From Candidatus Kaiserbacteria bacterium (GTDB lineage: Bacteria > Patescibacteriota > Minisyncoccia > Phycocordibacterales > UBA2100), in the NCBI GenBank assembly GCA_003545515.1, contig DPYD01000068.1, positions 1 through 9,468 on the forward strand: 9,468 nt of DNA, written 5' to 3'. Below the pieces are notes generated by a model, which ran no database searches, had not been told where the DNA came from, and saw nothing but the letters and a program-made list of their open reading frames with translations. The translations under genes and the position numbers were made by a program. Position 1 is the stretch's first letter. Each line of letters starts with the position of its first letter. This document shows, piece after piece, positions 1 to 5,143 of this stretch.

Positions 1-656
1 TTCCGTCCCCACGGTATCTCGAATAGATTGTTGGAAAAGCGAAAAGTGAGAATGTTTTGGAGCATCTCTTTGGCGAGGTAGTGATCTATCCTATATATTT
101 GCTGTTCTTGGAAGAGTTGCCCGACAAGTTCGTCTATTTCTTTCGCCGTCTCCAAATCCATACCAAATGGTTTCTCCACGATAATATGCGTCCAGCCGTC
201 CCCTTCTTTAAGAACGCGCGGGCCACTCAAGCCCGAGCTCGCCAGGTGTCCCACTATCGTCTTGTAGTATTCGGGTGCTACCGCAAGATAGAACAATTTG
301 TTTGCGCAACAATTCCACTCCTTATCAAATTCTGCAAAAGCACGCTCGAGCGCTTCATAGCTCTCAGTGTTTGTAAATTCGCCTTTCTGGAACTTAAAAA
401 GTGATATAAAAGATGCGACGTGCTCGTCAGGTAATTTCGAACCAACTCGCTTTTCAATTATGCTCCGAACGTACTCTCTAAACTCTTTGTCGCTCCAATC
501 ACGCCTTGAGAAACCCATGATGCAGAAACGCTCGGACAGTCGTCCTCGCGTGTATAAATAGTAGAGCGCAGGGATAACTTTCCTATGCATCAAATCTCCC
601 GTTGCTCCGAACGCTACGAAAATTGTCGGAGCGTTGTTATCCGGAGGCGCGGTCAT
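1..656 (-). CDS. zwf: glucose-6-phosphate 1-dehydrogenase, N-terminal 218 residues (3' end outside window)
   Basis: Oxidises glucose 6-phosphate to 6-phosphogluconolactone with reduction of NAD(P), the entry step of the oxidative pentose phosphate pathway; cytosolic. The translation starts MTAPPDNNAPTIFVAFGATG. It has the Rossmann dinucleotide motif GATGDL (residues 17-22) followed by RKVIPALYYLY, then YLAVAPEYY (123-131), VEKPFG (160-165) and the substrate-binding block RIDHYLAKE (189-197), followed by NILTFRFSN. The family signature is DHYLGK; here Gly is replaced by Ala195. The frame is open to the left edge, so about half of the usual 480-510 residues is seen. The ATG at 656-654 is fixed by an in-frame TAG 12 nt upstream, which is also the stop of the GIY-YIG gene. 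There is no clear Shine-Dalgarno sequence. The start codon lies inside the 4-bp direct repeat bounding the GIY-YIG unit, so the gene's original upstream region appears to have been displaced. Confidence 0.95.
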   Translation of the reverse strand, partial: MTAPPDNNAPTIFVAFGATGDLMHRKVIPALYYLYTRGRLSERFCIMGFSRRDWSDKEFREYVRSIIEKRVGSKLPDEHVASFISLFKFQKGEFTNTESYEALERAFAEFDKEWNCCANKLFYLAVAPEYYKTIVGHLASSGLSGPRVLKEGDGWTHIIVEKPFGMDLETAKEIDELVGQLFQEQQIYRIDHYLAKEMLQNILTFRFSNNLFEIPWGR

Positions 657-657
657 A

Positions 658-678
658 CCCGCACACTAACTTCGCGCT
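658..678 (+). repeat. left 21-bp terminal inverted repeat
   Basis: Perfect reverse complement of 940-960. It covers the last codons and the TAG stop of the GIY-YIG gene (stop at 668-666) and ends two bases before the zwf ATG. Just outside, the match breaks at 657 (A against G) and just inside at 679, so the repeat boundary is sharp. Confidence 0.9.
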
Positions 679-932
679 TGGCGAAGGCTTGCTGTTAAGC
701 GTGTCAGGAGGTGTTTGCGAGCTTGGCCGCGCAACTTGAGGCTATATTCGCGCTTTTCTGCGTCTTCTCCTGTCATATACGACTCATAGTATACGAGTAT
801 GAAAGGCTTGCGCGGCGCCGTTGCAAACGATTTGCCATTGTTGTGTTCTGCAAGCCTTCGCCGCAAGTTATCAGTGCGACCTATATATAAATTCTTATCC
901 TTAGCGCTACAGAGTGCATATACGTAGTACAT
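666..932 (-). CDS. small GIY-YIG nuclease-domain protein (YhbQ/UvrC-N-terminal-like), 88 aa
   Basis: A single-domain GIY-YIG protein. The family fold cleaves DNA using a metal ion, and members include UvrC, Slx1, homing endonucleases and the short YhbQ group. The motif is complete: YVY at 3-5 and YIG at 16-18, followed by R19 and DNLRRRLAEHN (21-31). YYE (48-50) supplies the usual acidic residue, and the helix AEKREYSLKLRG (58-69) closes the domain. The length matches stand-alone YhbQ-like proteins, apart from a tail ASLRQARS that is partly encoded by the left inverted repeat. The ATG at 932 is the first in frame and has no Shine-Dalgarno site. The gene is on the same strand as asd and zwf and between them, 9 nt before the zwf ATG, so it is probably co-transcribed. 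Substrate and role are unknown. The flanking repeats suggest a mobile or repeat-associated nuclease rather than a repair enzyme. Confidence 0.9.
   Translation of the reverse strand: MYYVYALCSAKDKNLYIGRTDNLRRRLAEHNNGKSFATAPRKPFILVYYESYMTGEDAEKREYSLKLRGQARKHLLTRLTASLRQARS
680..692 (+). repeat. internal 13-bp inverted repeat, left copy (partner at 850-862)
   Basis: GGCGAAGGCTTGC at 680-692 is the perfect reverse complement of 850-862. Both copies lie inside the GIY-YIG coding sequence, encoding parts of the C-terminal SLRQA and of the conserved LRRRLA segment. Each copy also has TAACTT a short distance outside it, so the pair looks like a second layer of the terminal repeats. Confidence 0.7.
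850..862 (-). repeat. internal 13-bp inverted repeat, right copy (partner at 680-692)
   Basis: Perfect inverted partner of 680-692. It falls in the conserved arginine-rich helix of the GIY-YIG domain, so protein constraint and repeat symmetry act on the same bases here. Confidence 0.7.
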
Positions 933-939
933 ATTAAAT

Positions 940-960
940 AGCGCGAAGTTAGTGTGCGGG
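940..960 (-). repeat. right 21-bp terminal inverted repeat
   Basis: Perfect inverted copy of 658-678. It lies between the asd stop (974-976) and the GIY-YIG ATG (932) and so forms most of the GIY-YIG 5' leader. In an asd-to-zwf transcript the two arms could pair and enclose the whole GIY-YIG gene in a loop. Confidence 0.9.
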
Positions 961-972
961 CATAGCGCGCTT

Positions 973-978
973 ATTATA
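973..978 (-). promoter_or_regulatory. perfect TATAAT box overlapping the asd stop codon; possible ancestral zwf -10
   Basis: On the minus strand TATAAT spans the end of asd (last Val codon, stop TAA). No good -35 is seen 16-18 nt upstream. If the GIY-YIG unit and one CATA copy are removed, this box lies 9 nt before the zwf ATG, close to the 6-8 nt seen at other genes here. At present it would drive the GIY-YIG gene and, through it, zwf. Confidence 0.35.
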
Positions 979-2068
979 CATCTAAAAGTCCCTTCTTGTA
1001 CGCTAATTCCGCGTTCAGAATGCCGCCGCCTGCGGCGCCGCGCACAGTGTTGTGCGAAAGAGCAACGAACTTGAAATCGAAAACATTATCTTCGCGCAAG
1101 CGGCCAACGGTGACGGCCATCCCCTTGTCGGCATCGCGGTCGCGTTTTGGCTGAGGGCGATTCGGTTCGTCTCGATAGATGATAGGTTGTTTGGGTGCGA
1201 ACGGAAGTTCGAGTTCCTGCGGTTCGCCGCGAAATATTTTCCAGATGTTGAGTATTTTTTGCATACTCGGCTTCTTTTTTCCGAATAGAACATTCACACA
1301 TGCAAGATGCCCATCGGAGACCGGAACGCGATTGCAGTGTGCCGAGACGGAAAGTCCCTTTATCGGAACAAATTTACCTCCCTTCAATTCGCCGAGTATC
1401 TTCAATGGTTCTGTCTCGGTTTTTTCTTCTTCACCAGAAATAAGCGGAATTATATTGTCTATAACATCAAGAGAGGCGACGCCGGGATAACCGGCGCCGG
1501 AAACCGCTTGCATGGTCGTTATTATGAGTTTCTCGACATCGAAGCCCGCGGCAATGAGTGCGTGTATGGGTGTTAAGTAGCTCTGTAAAGAGCAGTTGGG
1601 CTTTACTACGATAAATCCTTTCTTCCAACCGTTCGCTTTTTGTTGATGTGGGATGACGTCCAGATGATGCGGGTTTATCTCTCCGATCAACATCGGAACA
1701 TTCGGCGTGCCTCGGTGCGCGGAAGCATTTGAGAAAACCGGAATCCCTGATGCGGCGTATGCATTCTCGGTCGCCTTAATCGCTTCTTTGTCGGGCATTT
1801 CGAATGCCGAGAAAACCAATGCGCACGAACCCTCGGCACGCTTCACGTTTGCAACGTCGCCGACAATGAGCGATCCTACATGCGCGGGCACCTCTCCCTC
1901 AACGATCCATCCGCCTTTGAGTGCATCGGAATATTTTTTCCCAGCCGAGCTCGGAGAAGCGGCGACATACGCAACCTCGAACCAAGGGTGATCCGAAAGC
2001 AGTCGGATATACTGTTGACCGACCATGCCCGTCGCCCCAAGAACTCCGACAGGGATTTTCTTATCCAT
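974..2068 (-). CDS. asd: aspartate-semialdehyde dehydrogenase, archaeal/fungal type
   Basis: Converts aspartyl 4-phosphate to aspartate 4-semialdehyde using NADPH, the branch-point step to lysine, threonine and methionine; cytosolic. The protein has 364 residues. An N-terminal Rossmann motif GATGMVG (11-17) is followed by SNASAHR (113-119) and PMLIGEINPHH (125-135). KPNCS (156-160) contains the catalytic Cys159. QAVSGAGYPG (187-196) follows, then NRVPVSDGH (246-254) with the likely catalytic His254, and LSHNTVRGAAGG near the C-terminus. The NASAHR and RVPVSDGH blocks and the length place it in the archaeal/yeast Hom2-like branch, not the E. coli branch. The start chosen is ATG 2068, which begins MDKKIPVGVLGATG. 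An in-frame ATG at 2116 would add 16 residues with no family counterpart. A GAGG lies 12 nt before this ATG but 7 nt before an out-of-frame ATG at 2073, so it probably does not set the start. It follows thrA by 109 nt on the same strand, and the pair forms a pathway unit. Confidence 0.95.
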   Translation of the reverse strand: MDKKIPVGVLGATGMVGQQYIRLLSDHPWFEVAYVAASPSSAGKKYSDALKGGWIVEGEVPAHVGSLIVGDVANVKRAEGSCALVFSAFEMPDKEAIKATENAYAASGIPVFSNASAHRGTPNVPMLIGEINPHHLDVIPHQQKANGWKKGFIVVKPNCSLQSYLTPIHALIAAGFDVEKLIITTMQAVSGAGYPGVASLDVIDNIIPLISGEEEKTETEPLKILGELKGGKFVPIKGLSVSAHCNRVPVSDGHLACVNVLFGKKKPSMQKILNIWKIFRGEPQELELPFAPKQPIIYRDEPNRPQPKRDRDADKGMAVTVGRLREDNVFDFKFVALSHNTVRGAAGGGILNAELAYKKGLLDV

Positions 2069-2074
2069 ACCATA

Positions 2075-2080
2075 TTTATA
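2075..2080 (-). promoter_or_regulatory. -10-like TATAAA 6 nt before the asd start
   Basis: On the minus strand TATAAA is followed by TATGGT and then the asd ATG, so transcription would begin at or within a base of the start codon. No convincing -35 lies 17 nt upstream. A TTGACA occurs in the thrA-asd gap at 2139-2134, but no -10 sits at the right distance from it. Confidence 0.35.
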
Positions 2081-2177
2081 CCTCAATTCTTGAACAAGGA
2101 ATACTGTCCCCAACACGTGGTGGCCAAAGACGATGTCAATTTCCAGCGATGAAGCGCGTGCTTGCGAGCGGATTTCC

Positions 2178-4673
2178 CTATACTAAGTCGCGGGCGGTGC
2201 GCAGTATGTCCGCGAATACTCCGGCGGCCGTAACATCTGCTCCGGCGCCAGGGCCTTGTACGATAAGAGGCGTTGAATTGTAGCGCTTCGTCGTGAATGC
2301 GACGATGTTGTCATTATCGGAAAGATTATAAAAAGGATGGGACGGTGGAACTGCCTGCAGTGACACGTTCGCCTTCCCTTTTTCGAATGTAGCTATATAA
2401 CGCAAGCGCAGGCCCTTCTCTTGTGCCAATTGCTTTTTCTTCTCAAATCGAGCGTCCTCACGTTCGAGCCGCTTGAAAAGCTCCCCGACGCTCTTCGCGT
2501 TGCGCGCACGCGAGCTAACCAAGCTCTCCACTTTCACATCAGAAAGTTCCATCACTTCCCCGGTCTCTCGCGCAAGAATAAGTATCTTCCGCGCCACGTC
2601 TTTCCCGCTCAAATCTTCGCGCGGATCGGGCTCAGTGTATCCTTTTATGCACGCCTTCCGAACAACCTCGCTGAACCGACGTTTACCGGTAAATTCGTTA
2701 AATACATAACTCAAACTACCCGAAAGCACGGCCTCGATCTTCAAAACCTCGTCGCCGGATAGGAAAAGATCATTCAGCGTGCTTATGATAGGAAGCGCCG
2801 CGCCCACGTTCGTCTCATATAAAAACTTCACGCCCGGCATTTTTGCGAACTCTCCGATCTTTCGGTAGCGCTTCATGGAACCCGAGGCCGCCTTCTTGTT
2901 CGGAGCCACGATCGATATGCGCGCTTTCAATATATCCGCATAAGTCGCCGCCACCTCTTCGCTCGCCGTGCAGTCTACAAACACTTTGTCCGGCAGATCA
3001 ATACGTTTCATCTTGTCGAGAAAATCGTGCAATTTCATGCGACTTTTCGAAGCAGTAAGCAACGCACGCCAATTTTCGGGATCAATACCGTCCGCCTCTC
3101 CTCCAAAGACGATCCCGTCTCCGGATGAAAAAATCATCTTGTCCTGATCTGCGAGCCCAATGATGCGTATAACGTAACCATACTCATCCTTCAAAAATTC
3201 ATCCTGCTTCGCAATCTGCGACAGAAGGGTTCCGCCGATGAGTCCCGTTCCGATCAAAAAGACGTTGATATATTTCGTGTTGGGGAAAAAGAACCCGGTG
3301 TGTATGGCGTTCAGCGCCTTCGCTTCATCTTTCTGCTCAACGACCACGGAAATATTCAACTCGGAAGAACCTTGAGCAATCGCGACGACGTTTATTCCGT
3401 TCTTACCAAGCATTTGGAACATGCTTCCTGCAATACCGGGCTGACGGCGGAGACGTTCACCGACAACCGCAATGACTGAAAGCCCTGTACGCACCTCAAC
3501 TTTGTCTATAAGATTCGCCGCACGTTCAAGCGCAAACTCCTCTTCTATGGCGAGCTTGGCGCAATCCGCATCTTTTGGTGCAACGGCGATGGTGATGGAA
3601 TTCTGAGATGATGCTTGCGTAATGAGCACCACGTTCACTTTCTCGCGCGCTAGAGCGCTGAACAATCGGCCAACAGCTCCTCGCGCGGAGACCATGCCGC
3701 CTCCCTCCACCTCAAGAATTGCCATGTCGCTGATGGAGGTAATGCCGGTCGCTAGCGCCTCACTTTGCAAACCACTGCTTCCGATTACCGTACCCGGTTC
3801 TTCCGGAGCGAACGTATTTTTTATGAGAATAGGAATGTGCCTGAGCTCGGCCGGACGCATCGTTGGAGGATGTATAACTTTCGCGCCGAAATACGACATT
3901 TCAGCCGCTTCACTGTAGGAAAGTTTCCGGACAGGTAATGCATCTTTTACTTTCCGCGGGTCTGCCGTCATGACTCCCGGTACGTCTGTCCATATTTCAA
4001 CGGCCCTTGCACCTAAGGCGGCGCCTACGATAGAAGCAGTGTAATCACTTCCTCCGCGACCCAAAGTCGTCGTCTTTCCCTCGGGGCTCGTCGCGATGAA
4101 TCCTGTCACAATCTGCATTTTTGGATGTGCTTTGAAATGCTTGCGAATAATTTTGTCTGTCGTCTTGAAATCGACAGCGGCATGTCCGAAGTTGCTATCG
4201 GTAGTAATAAGCGTACGCGCGTTCACATATTCACACTTGGTACCGCGCGAGCGAAGCGCATCACAGAGGATGTGCGCAGAAAGACGTTCTCCATAACTCA
4301 TGATGTAATCGAGGGCACCTGGCGATATTTCACGCACGAGAAACACACCGCGTGCAACGCGTTCAAGCGCATCAAAAAGAACTTCGATGTGCTGAAATGC
4401 CGTCTCCTGCTCCCTCCTCCCGACAAGCGCTTGTACGGTCTTCACGTGTCGTTCTTCAAGGGCGCGCAAGATCTTTTTATATGAATCATCCTTGGCGGCC
4501 GCACGTTTACCGATCTCGATAATCTGGTCGGTGACGCTATTCATGGCTGATACGACCACTGCGACTATTCGTCCATCTTGCTGGGGATTATTGATTATCG
4601 AAATGACTTTTCGCAAGGATTCGACGGAACCCATTGATGTTCCCCCAAACTTTAATACTTTCGCCCTTTTCAT
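2178..4673 (-). CDS. thrA: bifunctional aspartokinase / homoserine dehydrogenase
   Basis: One chain catalyses the first and third steps of the aspartate pathway: aspartate phosphorylation, and NAD(P)H reduction of aspartate semialdehyde to homoserine. The 831-residue length is close to E. coli ThrA (820). The kinase domain, about 1-290, shows KFGGTSMG (8-15), TTLGRGGSDYTAS (202-214), WTDVPGVMTADPR (228-240) and EMSYFGAKVIHP (258-269). Two ACT regulatory repeats span about 315-460, including SSQNSITIAV and SSELNISVVV. The dehydrogenase domain begins near 468 with the Rossmann motif GTGLIGG (475-481), then DCTASE (567-572), VAPNKKA (589-595), LSGSLSYVFNE (650-660) and EPDPREDLSGKDVARK (681-696) with the catalytic-lysine region. 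ACT domains in this family usually give threonine feedback inhibition, which is likely but not shown here. The start at 4673 has only a weak GGG upstream and may depend on coupling to a short ORF ending 4 nt before it. Neither thrB nor thrC is in the window. Confidence 0.96.
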   Translation of the reverse strand: MKRAKVLKFGGTSMGSVESLRKVISIINNPQQDGRIVAVVVSAMNSVTDQIIEIGKRAAAKDDSYKKILRALEERHVKTVQALVGRREQETAFQHIEVLFDALERVARGVFLVREISPGALDYIMSYGERLSAHILCDALRSRGTKCEYVNARTLITTDSNFGHAAVDFKTTDKIIRKHFKAHPKMQIVTGFIATSPEGKTTTLGRGGSDYTASIVGAALGARAVEIWTDVPGVMTADPRKVKDALPVRKLSYSEAAEMSYFGAKVIHPPTMRPAELRHIPILIKNTFAPEEPGTVIGSSGLQSEALATGITSISDMAILEVEGGGMVSARGAVGRLFSALAREKVNVVLITQASSQNSITIAVAPKDADCAKLAIEEEFALERAANLIDKVEVRTGLSVIAVVGERLRRQPGIAGSMFQMLGKNGINVVAIAQGSSELNISVVVEQKDEAKALNAIHTGFFFPNTKYINVFLIGTGLIGGTLLSQIAKQDEFLKDEYGYVIRIIGLADQDKMIFSSGDGIVFGGEADGIDPENWRALLTASKSRMKLHDFLDKMKRIDLPDKVFVDCTASEEVAATYADILKARISIVAPNKKAASGSMKRYRKIGEFAKMPGVKFLYETNVGAALPIISTLNDLFLSGDEVLKIEAVLSGSLSYVFNEFTGKRRFSEVVRKACIKGYTEPDPREDLSGKDVARKILILARETGEVMELSDVKVESLVSSRARNAKSVGELFKRLEREDARFEKKKQLAQEKGLRLRYIATFEKGKANVSLQAVPPSHPFYNLSDNDNIVAFTTKRYNSTPLIVQGPGAGADVTAAGVFADILRTARDLV

Positions 4674-4677
4674 CCCG

Positions 4678-4794
4678 TTAGAAGTAGGGCGCGGAAGTAC
4701 AGTGTACTTGGCACCCTGCTCGATTAGGGCTTGTAATGCCGACCAAGGTTGAGGATCTATTTAGACGTCGTCCACTGCTTCTAATGGGATTCAT
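4678..4794 (-). CDS. possible 38-codon leader ORF upstream of thrA
   Basis: An ATG at 4794-4792 opens a 38-residue frame that ends in TAA at 4680-4678, 4 nt before the thrA ATG and in a different frame. The predicted -10 TATTTT at 4806-4801 is followed by exactly 6 nt and then this ATG, so the transcript would be leaderless and begin with the ORF. The peptide (MNPIRSSGRR...) is rich in Ser and Arg, with three Thr and two Ile; it is not the Thr/Ile run of the enterobacterial thr attenuator. Its placement would suit translational coupling into thrA, which has a poor ribosome binding site. It may be chance. Confidence 0.3.
   Translation of the reverse strand: MNPIRSSGRRLNRSSTLVGITSPNRAGCQVHCTSAPYF
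4695..4709. promoter_or_regulatory. 15-bp palindrome AAGTACA-G-TGTACTT upstream of thrA
   Basis: Two perfect 7-bp arms around a single base, 22-36 nt before the thrA ATG and downstream of the predicted promoter. Position and symmetry fit an operator for a dimeric repressor of thrA-asd, or a small transcript hairpin. No regulator gene is nearby. Confidence 0.35.
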
Positions 4795-4800
4795 TGGAGA

Positions 4801-4829
4801 AAAATACAATGATATTTCCCAGTAGTCAA
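4801..4829 (-). promoter_or_regulatory. putative thrA-asd promoter TTGACT-17-TATTTT
   Basis: On the minus strand the -35 TTGACT (4829-4824) and the -10 TATTTT (4806-4801) are separated by exactly 17 nt. This is the best-spaced sigma-70 type pair for the thrA operon. It predicts a start of transcription near 4794, about 120 nt before the thrA ATG. Confidence 0.5.
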
Positions 4830-4846
4830 ACTTTTGTACAAGTCCC

Positions 4847-4877
4847 CCACCTCCCGAGGTTAAACCTCGGGAGGTGG
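4847..4877. repeat. hairpin 1 of tandem hairpin array (15-bp perfect stem)
   Basis: Arms 4847-4861 and 4863-4877 are perfect inverted copies; the realistic loop is about 5 nt (TTAAA). The stem is built from CCTCCC and GGGAGG and is very G+C-rich. Neither strand has a T-run after it, and both flanking genes read away from it, so it is not an obvious terminator. Confidence 0.85.
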
Positions 4878-4886
4878 TGGCATGCT

Positions 4887-4919
4887 ATGAACCCCGAAGG
4901 TGTCACCTTCGGGATTCAT
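4887..4919. repeat. hairpin 2 of tandem hairpin array (16-bp stem, one mismatch)
   Basis: Arms 4887-4902 and 4904-4919 pair over 16 bp with a single mismatch (C against A). The core is CCCGAAGGTG / CACCTTCGGG. It starts 9 nt after hairpin 1 and also has no T-run. Confidence 0.85.
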
Positions 4920-4936
4920 GTTGAATTGCCGCATGA

Positions 4937-4955
4937 ACTCCCTGTTTTAGGGAGT
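4937..4955. repeat. hairpin 3 of tandem hairpin array (7-bp stem)
   Basis: ACTCCCT and AGGGAGT pair around the loop GTTTT. It is the smallest of three hairpins spaced 9 and 17 nt apart. All three keep a short purine/pyrimidine-rich core (CTCCC/GGGAG, CCCGAAGG), which suggests one structured unit. Confidence 0.7.
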
Positions 4956-5143
4956 CTCAAATGTTTCTGAACTTATTCAACTTTACCTGACACTACTGAA
5001 CGCCTATTCGCCACCCAGTAAATGAGGGGGTGATGAAAGAAGATTAAACACATTGGGAAGTATCATTTTCCGCAATCGGCAACTTATACTATGCGCCGAG
5101 GTGCACTGGAGCGTGACACAAGCTACACTAAAGTGTAAGGGGT
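4956..5143 (+). other. gene-free stretch upstream of the antiporter gene
   Basis: No gene recognised. It holds a strong Shine-Dalgarno-like GAGGGGGTG directly before a four-codon frame (ATG AAA GAA GAT TAA, near 5032-5046). A TATACT hexamer at 5085-5090 has no matching -35. A 15-codon frame from the ATG at 5091 ends in TAA at 5138, 5 nt before the antiporter ATG. None of these is strong enough to call a gene. No promoter for the antiporter could be fixed with confidence. Confidence 0.5.
5124..5137. promoter_or_regulatory. inverted repeat TACACT-AA-AGTGTA just before the antiporter start
   Basis: Two 6-bp arms with a 2-nt centre, ending 6 nt before the antiporter ATG and touching the only purine-rich (AAGGGG) stretch that could bind a ribosome. 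It could be an operator or a chance palindrome. TACACT also resembles a -10 box, 14 nt before the ATG. Confidence 0.25.

Larger units (their letters stand above)
654..964. mobile_element. putative 303-bp GIY-YIG element with 21-bp terminal inverted repeats and 4-bp target duplication
   Basis: Seen directly: 658-678 and 940-960 are perfect 21-bp inverted copies, starting CCCGCACAC at the left end and finishing GTGTGCGGG at the right. They are bounded by the direct repeat CATA at 654-657 and 961-964. The unit from 658 to 960 contains one gene, the GIY-YIG protein, which fills almost all of it. Inferred: this is a transposon-like or homing-like insertion. Collapsing one CATA copy and the unit joins the asd tail to ATGACCGCG, the exact start of zwf, giving a sensible ancestral junction. 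No transposase is encoded, so mobilisation would depend on the GIY-YIG nuclease itself or on a helper elsewhere. Alternatives are a paired-palindrome regulatory structure or a chance 4-bp repeat (about 1 in 256) around a repeat pair with another role. I do not recognise a named element family with this layout. Confidence 0.6.

Noticed and set aside
57..561. Two plus-strand frames (115 and 64 aa) at the left edge
   Set aside because: They are antisense to zwf, whose minus-strand frame shows the complete N-terminal G6PD motif set.
4847..4955. Tandem hairpins as a CRISPR array or as intrinsic terminators
   Set aside because: The three stems differ in sequence and have no regular spacers, and there is no T-run after any stem on either strand.
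4956..4990. TCAA and TTAC tetranucleotides as IS200/IS605 cleavage sites next to the hairpins
   Set aside because: Such short motifs are expected by chance and no left/right end pair could be assembled around the hairpins.
5091..5138. 15-codon frame ending 5 nt before the antiporter ATG
   Set aside because: Too short to support, no ribosome binding site, and the candidate -10 directly abuts its ATG, so it would not be transcribed from that box.
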